Origin: Centroberyx gerrardi
Lineage: Eukaryota > Chordata > Actinopteri > Beryciformes > Berycidae
DNA length: 64,000 nt
NCBI RefSeq assembly: GCF_048128805.1
Contig: NC_136003.1
Coordinates: 21,653,340-21,717,339, forward strand
Direction of reading: 5' to 3'
Below, piece by piece: positions 1 to 28,390 of this stretch (the stretch's first letter is position 1; every line of letters starts with the position of its first letter). A program made the translations under genes and the position numbers. The notes beneath the pieces were generated by a model. That model saw nothing but the letters and a program-made list of their open reading frames with translations. It searched no databases and was not told the origin of the DNA.

Positions 1-89
1 GCTATTCAACTGACCTACAAGGATTGCTAATGATCATCAAGTTGTTCATTAGAGGATCGGCCACAGTGAAAACTGAAAGAGCTTTGGCC

Positions 90-118
90 ATGAAATGAAA
101 TGAAATGAAATGAAATGA
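90..118. repeat. short TGAAA pentanucleotide repeat
   Basis: About five copies of a TGAAA unit in a row. A simple repeat in non-coding sequence; no gene is visible around it. Confidence 0.7.
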
Positions 119-504
119 GGACAGCAAAATGGGAAGGTGAGCTGCCCTTATCCATTAGTTCCACCAAAATGGGAGTATTGCAGGGAACAAAATGTTATCT
201 AAACACACGACATTCTCCGTAACCATGGCACCATACGCAGGTCAACCTCTGGTTCATCAGAAAGGTTTATCTCCTATGATAATATGTCAGAGGCACATTT
301 AATCCTACCAACATGCATAGAACACATCTTAATCACCTCAAATTATGGCACCTTTCCCATATTGTTATAGAAGAGTCAGTCTTTTCACTCTCACATGCCT
401 GTAGTGAAATCCACAATGTAAAGTTAGTTAACACTTTAAGTTTCTAAACATGTAAAAGAGATAGAAATGTGGTTTGGTCGACCCTAGGTAAGCAAACACA
501 TAAT

Positions 505-560
505 AGGGGAGAGCGGGGTAAGTGGAGCCGCCCGTTGTATCTAGGCAACGGTACAAAAAA
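505..560. repeat. teleost interspersed-repeat fragment (GGGGTAAGTGGAGCC type)
   Basis: The stretch contains a GGGGAGAGCGGGGTAAGTGG-like motif, followed by a bp-rich TATCTAGGCAACGG segment. I recognise this wording as a dispersed repeat found in many fish genomes, probably the edge of a DNA transposon. The rest of the element may run toward about 1015, but I see no clear far end and no target-site duplication. The family is not assigned. Confidence 0.35.
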
Positions 561-1525
561 TGAATTATGTGATCATAGAATTAGGAAGAGTGATTTATTT
601 CCCTGAATCTGTGATGGAGGAGAGAATATAGAGAAAGTAGTAAGAGAGCCAGGCCAAAAAAATTGATTTTTGCCATGTCAAGTGATTTCATCATGGCAAA
701 GATGTCATGATATTTGTATCTAAATGGAAGTAGGTATGTTTGAGGCTTTATTATATATTAGTTTATGACATTATAAGGTGCGATATGAGGTCATAAACTG
801 CACTTGTACTGAAAAAAACCCAAAGTGGATTATACTGTCTTTTCATAACTTAACATTGCTGCAGCTATCACCCAGTGGGCCACTTGGTTCCAGTGTGGGC
901 AAAAGCAACTATCATTTCGTTTGTAAGTTATGTTTTAGTGATTTTTGTTTTAGCCAAGTTAAAGAAAATGTCAAAGAGAAACCAACGAACCTCTGAAGAT
1001 TTTGTTCTAAATAGAGAAGGTAGGCTAACTTACATACAGTAATTGTGGCTGTTTAGTGTAACACTGTCTACATACAGTAATGTGGCTGTTCATCTGTTTA
1101 GCACCGTCTCCTTGGACACGTTACTCAGTGTTGACATTATATAGCGCAGTCTGTCTGTCAGTTGTGAGTCAGCTTTGGTGTGAGCAGCATCGTTTTTGAT
1201 CTTTTGTGTAGCTTCGTGACTGTGTAAGCAAAATATTTGGCTGCCACTGTGTTTGGGCCTGCATTGATTTGTGTCTAAATGGATTCCCGAAATGAGTGAA
1301 TTAGTGTCTTATTGCTGTATACAGTCTGAAAGTTTATGGTGCTTAGACCTATGTAGCCTAATTCACTGTCTGTCTTCAGCTCACTGAAGCACACACATGC
1401 GTATGATATAGCGGATTCACCATGTCTGTGGGCTTTCACTGAAAAATAGGAGGATCCCCCTGAAAGTCATGGTATAATTCACACCCTGCATGAATGGCCA
1501 ACAGCCTTAAGTAGCCTATACATAG

Positions 1526-1997
1526 TAGGGATGTAAACAATTATCCAGTTACTTGTATTTATTTTGAAATTTAAAACTCCCATGTGTTAAAACTGTACGA
1601 AAAACGACGTTACACCTCCTGACCACACGAGGGCGATATTAGACAAGTAAACTCACCCAGCAAAGCTTGGCTACTATCCTGTCTACCATGGGTGTTTACA
1701 CCTGTGGTTTACACTCATATGATGCAGGGAAACCAACGCAGACAATCGTGGTGTTATCTCACACAGTCCAAAAAGTGCAAATTATGCGGTGTTGTTTTAA
1801 AATGCACGAGTGGAACAAGAAGTACAGTATGTGTAAAGCAAAGCATCTTACCCTCGCTGGTGTGGAGCAGTCATCTCAGCCATCACCCCCAATAAACCCC
1901 CAGACAGCGGGGAAAAAAACGAGTAATCGAATAGTATTCGGTTAGAGAAAACAACTAGCCTAGTCGGTTATTAAATTACTCGTTACTTACATCCCTA
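1526..1997. mobile_element. non-autonomous hAT DNA transposon (MITE-like), 472 bp
   Basis: The ends are inverted copies of TAGGGATGTAA (left from 1526, right ending 1997). The element is flanked by a perfect 8-bp target-site duplication, ATACATAG, at 1518-1525 and 1998-2005. An 8-bp duplication is the hallmark of the hAT superfamily. Inside, one frame near 1790-1850 reads KCKLCGVVLKC, like the start of a BED-type zinc finger. This suggests an internally deleted copy of a hAT transposase gene. The element is far too short to be autonomous. The intact duplication argues for a fairly young insertion. Confidence 0.85.
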
Positions 1998-2005
1998 ATA
2001 CATAG

Positions 2006-3480
2006 TCCTAATTATTGTGTTAAATGAAGCCTACATATTTATTTTGTCTTAGTTGCACAAAATGAAAAAGTCATTTTACCCCAGCCTATTTAAGTTAATT
2101 AAATCAAGTCAGGAGTAGGCTATATCTATTTTCTCCTATCTGTAAAGTTAAAGGAAGTAAATTCAATGATTTGTTAGTTATTTGGCCTAGATGGACTAGT
2201 CCAATGGGATGAGGGAAACCCAGATTCTATTGATTGACACTCTGCCCATATTAAACATCTTAATCCCATATTAATCTGTCAATCATTATTGCACGTAAAA
2301 AATGCTAATTAAAAAGAGATGGTAAGAGATATTGTAAGAGGTGGAGACGTTATCTTTTAGTTGCTGAGCAATAAACTATGGTACCTGTACCTCCTTGTGA
2401 AAGGCATCTTCCCACAAAATCTTTCCCAAGGCTGTACTTTCCAAATCATTGGAGCAGCCCCACTCTAATCCCTGTCGTGAGGTAAGAGATAAAAGATCTT
2501 GTTAACAGGTATGGTAAACTGTGACAGTTGAGGTGAGGTTAGGCTATTTCCATTGTCTATTTATAATGTCCCCACCAGGCTGGGCTTATGGTGCCGGGAC
2601 GCAGTGTTGTCCCCCCCCCCCCCCCCCCCCAAGTCACAGGCAGCATGTTGGTTAGATCCAGCGGTCTTATTGAAAAACTGACCTTTAACGTATCTTGAGA
2701 CTAAAGGCTTTGCATACAAATGATGATCCTCAATCAAGTGACCAGTCAGTCAATGCCACAACACAACACTGCTGGATGCTCGCATAGCTGAGCACAGCAG
2801 CGTGCAGAGGCAATACATGGAAACGTACGGTTCCTTCCCCCCCCCCCCCCATTGATTTTCCTTTCCGTTTGAGAAATGACAGACCGGTCCAGTCTGAAGC
2901 CCCATGTTAGGGTTAAACCTTAAGTCAGAGCTGTTTGATCGTCCTTCTTTTACCTTGTCTGGTCTGTTGAATAGGGAAGGGAAAGTGGGGCGAATGCCAG
3001 TTTGGGGTTATTTAATTAGTCATTATAAACAAAGCAATTTAATAATGTATGCAAATGCATGGCCTATATTAAAAACATAATTATGCAGAGAGAGGAGTAG
3101 ATAGCAGAGCTAGGTAATTTCACCAAGAAATGAAGCAACATTGCCACCTACTGAGGATGGGCTGTATGTGCTGTTACAGTCTTCAGGATGTCTGCAGTTC
3201 ATCTGGCTAAATCTGAGACTTAAAAAATGTAACTTTAAAATCTAATGCCAATTACAAAGAAACGTTGAGACCAATTTTGCCACTAAAATGAATGTAAAAA
3301 TGGCAAAAGAAAAAAAAAGAAAGAAACTCATTCAAAGAGCTGCTTCATGTGAATGGGCTGATCTCATCAAACCATAGCATTTTAAGACCTCTAAAACTGT
3401 ATGGAAGACTTAAAGGCTATCTCACAGTAGGTGTCCATCAGAAATAACACAACCAACTTCCAACTTTGAAATGTGCTTTA
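2006..3480. other. intergenic, no gene seen; two poly-C tracts
   Basis: No supported exon on either strand. There are homopolymer C runs at 2611-2630 (20 Cs) and about 2837-2850, and AT-rich sequence elsewhere. Confidence 0.6.
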
Positions 3481-3482
3481 CA

Positions 3483-4951
3483 TTTATTTAGTCTTGAAAA
3501 CAGAAGATTTATATGCAAATATGGTATATACACAATGCTTTTAACCAGAAAGGCACCAAGACACACGAGTCAGTTACATGAGGACTAATCCTTCTGTCTG
3601 GCTCAAAAACAATGTAAAAGAAGACGTGGATCAACACGAGAAGGTGGGAAATAAATCCAAACAAAATGAAAACAACCGTATCACAAGAGACTTTAGGTTC
3701 TCTGTTCACAATGTAACAATCTTTATTTGAATGGTTAAAAGGCTAATAAGACAATAGTGGTGTTGTGATAGCTAAAATATATATTATTTATTACATAAAT
3801 ACGATAGTCTTAATGTAGCACATTTTATGTCTGTATTATTTACTCCCTATTGTGGCTACAGACGGTCCACTGTGTGTGCAAGGGAAAAAACAATGTGAGA
3901 GCATCCTTAAAACAAACTAGAATTTCTGTTAAACTTGAAATTCTTATTTATAGCAACTTACACGTTCTTAATAAATTATGTTTTTTCAGTACAAATTTGA
4001 GATTATTAACTATTAGAAAACAAGAGCCACATCCTTGTCGACGGTTAATGCTTTGAAGTTGAACTATGGTGACAATATGGCTGTGATTGTCTGACCACTT
4101 AAGTGTTATTACTGTTGTGTGTATGGGACCTACCATGATCGCAGTGCTGTCAATACCTTTGGCCTCACAGACGGCATGAAAATTCAGAACAAAGCATTCT
4201 CCCACACTCACTCATTCCCAAATCAGTGAGCACTCAAGGTCTTAGCTCCGAATATGAGCAGTGCGACTGTGACCGTGCCACAGATCGCCCAAAGCGTTGT
4301 TAAAGCTGGAAGTTGACACACTTGAGACAACTGAGACTTGCATTTGATCAAATATTCTGTGTTCAATTGCCATGGGTCAGAGCGGCAGAGCAGGTCAGTT
4401 TTTAGTGAAGAAAAGTGAACAGGTGAGGTAACTTTCTCCTAAGCCTTACTGGAATTAACACCCAGTGTAGAGCTGGCAGCAGCACTCTTCTTCGTCCTCC
4501 GTCTCCTCCTCCTCTCACATTCAGAAGCCAACGCCTTATTGGGCTGTGGCACAAGTCAAGCCCTTGTACCACGATGGTGCCTCAGATCCATCCACAATCC
4601 TGCAACTCTAATTAACCACAACCACAAAAGCACTGTGATATAATATCAAAAAGTAATATAAACGTGTGGTTTAGGTGTCTTAGGTAACTGGGATTATAAT
4701 GACTCAGTGTAGTTTTGTAAGCCATGAGGAACATACTGTTAGCACCATTTCTCTGCCCATATGGTTGCAAAAAACGTGAGCACATCTCTATGAAGAAATC
4801 AAAGCACTTCATTTGGATCCTCTCCTGGATACACCAGTGGTCCCACCCTTAGTGCTGTGGCTTCTTTATGATTGGTCCCATGGGGAGAGCTGCGCGCAGT
4901 ATTCTGAAGTGAGCATCTGTTCTTGTTCTTGTTTATTTCCTCATGTGGCTG
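3483..4951 (-). other. presumed trip10 3' UTR and downstream flank
   Basis: This lies directly after the trip10 stop codon on the minus strand. Minus-strand AATAAA hexamers occur at 3722-3727 and 3483-3488, so the transcript probably ends near one of them. Which is used cannot be decided from sequence. The region has no convincing coding exon. Confidence 0.45.
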
Positions 4952-20403
<15,452 letters not shown>

Positions 20404-20819
20404 GTTCAACTTGTAGCCCGAGCTGTCTGTCTATCCCGAATACAAAGAACTTCTTCAAAGTTATCCCAACAACTCGGGAGGACGGCGCTATAATCCCGGG
20501 ATGATAAATAATTCGTAACCAGTACGCCCCTCTGTGTTTGGTTTCTTTAAGAAATAATGCAAAGCAGCATCATAATTAGTTAATTAACTTGGGCTGGCAG
20601 CCGTTAGTCTAGTTTGTCTAAATATTTTTCATACCGAAGGAAAGAGGGATAAACTAGCTTTCATATCCGCGTCACTCCCAAATCCTAATTCTTAAAGGGA
20701 CAGTGCACCAAGGCATGCAGAGGAACATAACACTGGCACTGGCAGCAACAACGTCTCACATGACAACTATGTTACATCCTTACATTCTTTTGTTGTTTTA
20801 AAGTTTTCTTTTATTCTGT

Positions 20820-20990
20820 ATTGCTACTGTATCCTTTGACGGACCCACGTTCAAGCCCCTAATACAGGCAGTCATCTGCCCTGCTGAAGTGCCCTTGAGC
20901 AAGGCACTGAATCCCTGCCAGCTCCAGAGGCTCTGAGATGCAGCTGCAGCTGACCTCTGACCTCCCTGATGAAGGGGGTTAAGTGAAAAG
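20820..20990. mobile_element. SINE-like fragment
   Basis: Contains the motif GTGCCCTTGAGCAAGGCAC, typical of the conserved part of several teleost SINEs, followed by an extended related segment. Borders are approximate, and no tRNA-like head or target-site duplication is visible. It lies just upstream of trip10. Confidence 0.45.
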
Positions 20991-21008
20991 AGAATTTCTC
21001 CATTGGGA

Positions 21009-21072
21009 TGAAGAATGTGATGTGATATGTGACCTACATTTTAGTATGTCACATATCACATCACATTCTTCA
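21009..21072. repeat. perfect 25-bp hairpin with 14-base loop
   Basis: Positions 21009-21033 and 21048-21072 are exact reverse complements around the loop 21034-21047. It lies between trip10 and the ICAM gene. No neighbouring coding exon, and no known family recognised. Confidence 0.9.
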
Positions 21073-22256
21073 AAAGCAGATACCATCACACTGACACCGA
21101 TGCTTAAGGATACTGCCCAATTTGAGAATTCACATGCTGTTATTCATATACCCCTTTCACAATCCAATTAGCATTTATGAATATGAATAACTCTTCCCCA
21201 AAGCTGGAAACCACAGAACTAAGACTCAGCCTGGAGCTGCCCCACTTACAATGAATGTGAGAATGAGTTATGTTAAGTCATAAATTGTTTGTCTGAACTT
21301 CTACGTCCGAACTAGTAGGAGATCATTGTAGATCTGAACAAAAAACTGTATCCTGTCCCCACAGAAAATCATCCAGGATACTGTCACAGTCATCCTTGGC
21401 CACTTTTTCCAATTTATTCAATTTATTAATTTAATTTATTATGATAAATTAGATGTAGGGACAAACATTTCTGTTTTATTTCACTAATGCAGGCTGAACT
21501 GCACTAGAGTATAGTGTGTGGCATCTCCTACCAAACATACAACTCATTTAACAATGCAAGGTTTAGCAATTATAATAATCAATGCTACATTGGGAGAGCA
21601 GAAAAGATGACAACCATATAGTAATTTGCTCTGGCTGTGTTCTCTCTCTCCTCTCTGACTGAGAGTTTCCATAAAAATGTATGATAGATAGAATGCATGT
21701 TTACAAAAGCAAAGACTGAGTAGCCTACAAAGTAGGGAAAATGCAGATGATTTTTAAAATTAGGCCTACATTTAGGATTATACAATAACATCACTTAATT
21801 TATGAAGCACATATTGAGTAATTATCTGATTAAGAGCAAAAGCCTAATAAAGGTCATTGATTAAACATAAATTGCAAGTCTCACAGGTTAAAATCCAATA
21901 TGCATGAAACTATAAAACAGACACAGTTCAACAAAATCGTACCAGTTCTAAACAACTCTTTGCCTATTTTTATGCTACTGGAAGACAAAAGGCTTTTCAT
22001 AATTATATATTCTACAGGATTTGCCTCAGCTCCCAGCACTAGATAACACTTTTGTGCAAAAAGGCAGCATAGTTTTTTGTGTCTTTTGTGGTGTAAAGTT
22101 AGGAACAGTTCTTGAGTCAAGTTAAAGAAAAAATACAGTGCTAATTATGGTTACAGACCATGTACCAACATCCATGTTCAAGATTAATGTAAACTCTGAC
22201 TGAATCCTCAATCCCAAGGCAAATTTTCTTCTTCCCTATTCAGCAAGTAATTAACA

Positions 22257-25200
22257 TCAGGCAGACTGTGAAGTCATAGGGATATTTGGACCATCCCTGG
22301 TGCGGACAGGAAGAAAATCATACTGTCCATGTTTTTTTTTGCAGTAGCACAAAGTGATCACAATGATGATAATGATCAATAGAATTGTCACTGTCACGCA
22401 AATGATTGCAGTGGTATTATCTGTAAAGCAAACAAGAGAGAACAAATTACAGCAAACTTAATTTTCTCAATGCTTGATGTGATGAATGTTTTTTTTTTGT
22501 TTTTTTAAATGCAACCTATGTATGTAATATGGCAACATCAGTCACTACTTCAGTGTCTATAATGTTTCCATAATGTGTTCTGCACAGAGTCAATAATAAT
22601 ACCTTTCATAATCAGTGTGGTGGATCTTGTCACAGTCCCAACTTTATTCGTGGCAACACAGATGTAAATCCCAGTGTTGGTAGACGTGGCTCCTGTGATG
22701 ATGATGTTCCTCTGTCGCCCCCCAGTGGTCTCATTCACATTTGGTGCAGAGGTGTAGTTCCAGTGGAGCTTTGGAGGGGGGTTGCCCTCAGCACTGCAGA
22801 CCAGAGACACAATACTGCCCTGGGTCACTTCCACAGTGTCGTTTCCTTGCTGGAACTCAGGGGCATCTGCGTAGGAAAAGATGAGATTATTTGAGATCAG
22901 GACATCAGTTGTGTGAAATAATATGCTGTCAAACTTACCCTAGTCACAAATCTCACTCATTCTGTCCACTAAATAGCATATGTTGACCATTTTGTAATTT
23001 CCAAATGTTACAACTTACACAAAACATCAGCATATAGCAGGTGTTGAGCGTCTCCATGTGCGTTGGTTGCTTTAAGTGAGTATTTCCCACTATCGTTCTT
23101 TGTCAAACGCACTGGGGAAGACACTTCTTTTCCATCTTTAAACCAGGTGATGACAGGCTCAGGTTTTCCCTCTGGTTTACACTGAATTTGGTGCTCAGCA
23201 TTCTCTATAACCTCATAGCGGTCATCACAGGTAAATGCAGGGCCATCTGTGAAGATTGCATCAAAAATACCCATCAGAATATATTATGGCAAGAGACAAT
23301 TTAGCAACTTATCGACGCTTTGATACAGTGCATTTGGGCATCATGAAAGACGTTAATGATTTTGTCTATCTGATAATGAAACACGGTATACAATTCAGCA
23401 GATCTGATACACTCACATTCCACTGTGATGTCAATGGAGGTATTGGTCCTGCCCATGGTATTTACGGCTTCAAATATATACGTTCCTGAGTGCATCCTGG
23501 TAAGCGGCATAGATTTATTGGTCAGCCTCCCCTGATGGTGCCACTGAACAGTGGATGGAGGGTTCCCATCAGCTTGACAGGGCACCATGCTCAGAGTGAA
23601 ACTGTGCTCCACACCAGTGTAATGGCTTGGACAAGCTTGGATCAGTGGCTTATCTGCAAGCGGAACGAGTAGGAAAACTTCATCTCATCATCAGTTCATC
23701 ACAACCTCTAAATGGAGACTAAATGGAGTAAAAATCATATGGTAACACATAGATGACTGGAAAACTCACAGAGCACGGAGGCGATGTAAGGTGCTGAGGT
23801 CGCAGTAGGGTGAGGCTGCAGTTCGTCTGGTCCGAGGTACAGCTGAGCCTCGCATCCGAACTCTGCTCCGTTGTCATCGGCGGTGGGAATGACAGTCAAA
23901 TGAGAGGACACATTGCTCGATCTCCTTCTGGTGTCATTAATCAATTCTGTCTTCACGGTTTCATTGCCTCGGTACCACCGCACTGTGAGGTTCTGCACAG
24001 GAGCCACATTGATGATGTCACACTGCAGATGGTACTCTGTCCTCTCCATCATCGGCCCAGCGTGACCCACCGCGGAGACTGACATAGTGTCTGGAGTCTC
24101 TGTAAACAAAAGAGATTAGAAGAAATGCATGAAGTTAGGCGATTGAACTTAGAACTATAATTATGAATAAGAAATGTATATGTATATGTATGTGTATGTG
24201 TATAAGTGTATGGGTATACTTTAACCTTCCATTTCATTTCCACATAAAATGACCACATTTGGATTTGTGGTATTCCCAGCTGTGGTATTCTCTAAACCAT
24301 CTCTTCCCTATTTATTGTGCATTTACATGAAGTGGCACTGTAGATTTCTACTTACTATAAAGAGTGATGAAAGGCGTCTTTAAGCATTGGAAATTATCAT
24401 GGAGAGTAATGTAGCATTTAGGTGACATGGTCCAGTCTTCCAGTTGTTTTACTGTCCAAATGACGAAAGTCACATTTTCTTGAAACTCTGTGCCTCCATC
24501 TGCGGCCTCCCAGCCCATTCCCACATGATCTGTGGATGATGTGCTGCAGTTGACTGAGGCTGGATCTCCATATCTCACCACTGGTCTGGCAGGCATCAAC
24601 TCAAGTGGGCAAGCTAGCACCCAAAAGCAAAAGAATAAATACATTCAGTCAAATTGAAGCTTAATTTTGATGTACAATCCTTGTGTAAGAAGAAAGCCAT
24701 CAACAACAGACAAAAGTTGATATGATCATTTTGGATTTTAGTGGCACAAATTCCAGAGCTTGGGCTAAACAGAAGCATTTAATGTAAAAGACACAGGGAT
24801 GTACCTCTTGGCTCAGATGGCTCTGGAGTGGCCATGTCTACTGAATTTGCTGCTGTAGAGATCGTTTCCACTTGAACAAAGATCGGTTTACTTATGACCC
24901 TCAGTTTATTGGTGGCTATGCAGAAGTAGGTTGTGTCATTGGTCACTCCTGTAATATTCAGATTACTCTGGTTCTCAGCAGTATTCACTTTATCAAGTCC
25001 TGCTGCATCATAGGCCCAATGGATCTCAGGAGGAGGGTTCCCATCAGCTTCACAGCCCAGTGAGACATTACTGCCCTTAGCCACAACGACAGGGACATTT
25101 TCCAGCTGGTGGAACTCAGGAGCATCTGAGGAGGCAAATAGGCTTTTTGATCATTCAGATATTTACACTGAACTGCAGGGCATTTGACTTGAAATTGTAA

Positions 25201-27600
25201 TGTGACAAGAAGTTTAAATCAAATTTTAGACAAAATTAAAGTCCTCGACATCCTCAGCTACTCACATTCCACCGTGACAACAATAGTGGCATTAGCTCTG
25301 CCAATCCTATTGGTGGCTGTGAATTCAATCTCTCCTGAATCCATCCTGGTCAAGGGCTGTGAGGCATTAATTAGTCTTCCTTTATGGTACCATTTAACAG
25401 AAGCGGGAGGGTTCCCATCAGCTTGGCAGGGCACCATGCTCAGGTTGAAATCATGTTCTCTACCAGTGAACTTGCTTTGGCACTCAACCACCGGCTTATC
25501 TGGAAGTGGAAAAATTAGTCACAGTGTCACAAGCTGCATTACGAGACTCTTGGATACATAAACATTGCAACATACAAATATTGTAATGAATTCCCCACAA
25601 TAAAGAAAACAGAAACCATGCTTACATGCTTACATTTTAGAGCCAAAATACTTGGCCTTTTCGGCATAAATTTGACAATAATAGAATGTTGATCTACTCA
25701 CACTCCACAAAAAGAGTTTGTGTTTTAGATGAAACAGTAGGAAGTTGTGGTTCCTGTGGTCCCAAGTCCAGTTGTGCCTCACATCTGACCTGGGCTCCAT
25801 TGTCCTCTCTGCTGAGGTTGAGCGTCAGAATGGGAGACTCACTTACTGGTTTTTTGGTCGTGTTGGTGAAACTGTCTGTATGGATGTTTTTATTCCCTTG
25901 GTACCACCTCACAGTGAGGTTTTGTACAGGAGCAACATTGATAATATCACACTGGATCTGGTACTGTGTCCCCTCCACCACAGGATGAGCATAGTTGATA
26001 GGAAACATGGTGACGCTCTCTGGATTCTCTGTCAATATGGTAGATATAGAGTTACTTTATTGTGTTCACTCTTATTTCCCATTCATACCATTCATGCAAA
26101 ATGACACTTACTGTATATAGTGAGTAGGAGGTCTTTGCTGCATTCGTGAGTTTCATCTATCTTGATTTTACACTGGGGCTGTACATCCCAGTCTGACATG
26201 TTAGCCACCATCAAGGTGATAAACTCCATGTCCTCCTCCACGTCAATAATTCCATTTTCATCACGCCAGAATATCATTTCATGATCAAGAGTTGTGCTGC
26301 AGTTGACCTGGAATGATTGTCCATGTTCTACCATGACTTCAGGAGGATCCAGGGTGAGAGGGTTGGACTCAGGGGGGCAGACGCTGTCCGCAGCTGTTGA
26401 CACATAAACAGTGATGCTTTTATTGGTCTTTAAAAATGGACTATGCTGTGCCCTGGTGGATCCGTCTGCTAACATGCATATCACGCACTCAAAACTGCAT
26501 GGGGTTGGATTGCAGCTCATGCTGTCACAATCTCTACATCTACTTGCTTGTCTCTCTACACAGTAATCGTCAAAAACGCTGCCCACTCTCCTTAAGAAAA
26601 AGAAAAATCAAAAACCTCACTGGTCTGGTCACATGAACATGCACCATTGTCCATTATAAACACAGACTGGTACTCTTATTGACACTTTATGAATGTGGGT
26701 CCTAATAACTGAGAAATACACTGTATCAGGTGTTTTTTGAAAATGAAAATTTCAAACATTAAAAAGTAACTGTGATCCTATGTGTTCTACTTCTACTGAA
26801 CAGTAGCTGAAAAAAAATGAAATTTCAGGTGCATGATTTCCATAGAATTCTGTTATGAAAAAGGGAAATGCGTAAGTATATTATAGAAGGGGAAAAAAAG
26901 CCATGAACTGCCTGTGCAAACCAAAAAAGAGTATGGTGGATCTGCTGAATTGTTCTAATGATATTTTGTACTTAAAAACATGGAACCACCACCCACCACA
27001 CCCACCCACGGCAAAAATAGGCAACCAGTGCAGTCTGCACACAGGGAAGTTTTTTTTTTACCACTGAATTTTTAACACCTACCCCTCCCGCTTAAAACCA
27101 CATGGTATATTTGAAACAACTGCAAGTAGTTTATTTGATAATAAGATTTTATCATTGTAAAATAGCTAGGGCTACATGCAGACATGACAATTTTCATCTC
27201 TTTTGTCTTTCTTTAAGTCTGGATATCCCTAACAGACTTTTTTTTGGCAGAAAATAGCTGAATTCCCTATCTCAGAGAGAGGATTTAAATATTTTATAAA
27301 ATATTTAAATATATATACTTCATTGGGAAGTATACTGGTTCGATAGCATGCTTTTTTTCATAGTTTGTATTTTCTAGTTAACATCACTGGTAACGCGTGG
27401 AAGTTGAACAGGCTACTGCAAGTGGAAGAGAGCAAGCAATTACCTCGCTATCTTAATGTATAGCAATATTATGCCCATCCATAGCATAACAGGACACATG
27501 AAGTTTTAGACCCAAATGCAACCACTGTAGAGCAGCGTTATCACTCACCACAATGAAAAAGCATAAGTATGAGAAGGCCCAACATCCTGAGAGGCAGCAT
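22257..27600 (-). CDS. ICAM-family type I membrane receptor with nine Ig-like domains, 898 aa
   Basis: Likely cell-adhesion receptor for leukocyte integrins or a related ligand. Exons (descending): 27549-27600 signal peptide (MLPLRMLGLLILMLFHC), 26112-26393, 25702-26028, 25266-25499, 24805-25125, 24356-24613, 23770-24099, 23417-23653, 23019-23246, 22603-22866 (one Ig-like domain each), 22257-22420 (membrane helix and tail). All introns are phase 1, as usual for Ig genes. Exons 2 and 6 both match the ICAM N-terminal domain (VNCST near the B strand, closing LTIY/ITLY). Exons 3 and 7 match ICAM domain 2 (NLTVRWY, later NGA with GCEAQL or RCEAQL, ending LGP). Exons 4 and 8 share SMVPCQADGNPP. The helix is at about residues 848-870; the tail (about 26 residues) has GQYDFLPV. 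A Thr/Ser/Pro stretch at the end of exon 5 separates the two blocks. The family call is firm, but the exact human orthologue (ICAM1, 3 or 5) is not. Confidence 0.85.
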
Positions 27601-28390
27601 GCTAGATGCAGCAGGAGGCGGGGGGGTAGGAGAGGATGTTTCAGGATGTTTCAGAGGATGTCTCTCCTTCTGGCTCTGGATGGGTTGGATCCTGGCTCAG
27701 TGTTGGTCCTGATGGTGGCCTGCTGCTGCCAGTTACGGGAACTTAAGCAGACAACACCGTGGCATGAATGCGAAAAAGAGAGTGTACAAGAGGAAATTCA
27801 ACGCCCTGGTTAACAGGAAACTGTCTGTAAAAGGAAATATGTCATCAAAACCACAGTTGTTCTGAGATAGAGAGCAGGGATAATAGACCCCTCCCACACT
27901 TTGTGTAATCATACACGGCATCTCTGTTACATTTTTTTTTTTAAAAGTCATGCACAGGGCTGATTTGGCATTTTTTTTTATTGAAAAGAACATTGCAGTT
28001 TGGAAAACATCCAGTCTTGTCAGGAAATGTCAATTAACAGAGGAGAGACTTGTCAACTTGGTAAAAATATCATTAAACATCATTAAACACCATTAATAAG
28101 ACATGATTGGTCATCATCCAATTCTGATTCTGTTCCAATGACTCCAGAAAACAATTAATCATAGCATCTCTTTTTGAGTCATCATAACAAATCCTGACAT
28201 TCTCTACACCTTCCACTGGCTGGCCTCTAATTTTATCTATTCAATTTGTACTAAATGCAGAGACAGACTGGCTCAAGACTGTACAGGGATTACATTAAAA
28301 CATATTCTTTTAGGCCCCTAGCATATATCTGAAAATCAACCACGTCAGTTTATCAGTACTTCTCCGCCTGACATCCGCAGTCCAAGTATG
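27601..28390. other. spacer between ICAM gene start and angptl6 stop
   Basis: Holds the presumed ICAM 5' flank (27601-27760) and the presumed angptl6 3' UTR up to about 27977. I see no other gene. Confidence 0.5.

Noticed and set aside
1667-1945. 92-codon frame as a small gene
   Set aside because: It lies wholly within the hAT miniature element, and the recognisable zinc-finger-like piece is in another frame.
21009-21072. Hairpin as a microRNA precursor, likewise 31985-32025
   Set aside because: The stems are perfectly paired and the second is too short. Neither has the bulged, longer stem usual for fish pre-microRNAs, and there is no expression evidence.
26092-26586. 164-codon frame with a Cys-rich start joined to ICAM exon 2
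   Set aside because: Its 3' half is the genuine exon 2. The Cys-rich part lies upstream of a good acceptor, and the signal-peptide exon at 27549-27600 joins in phase, so it is intron read-through.
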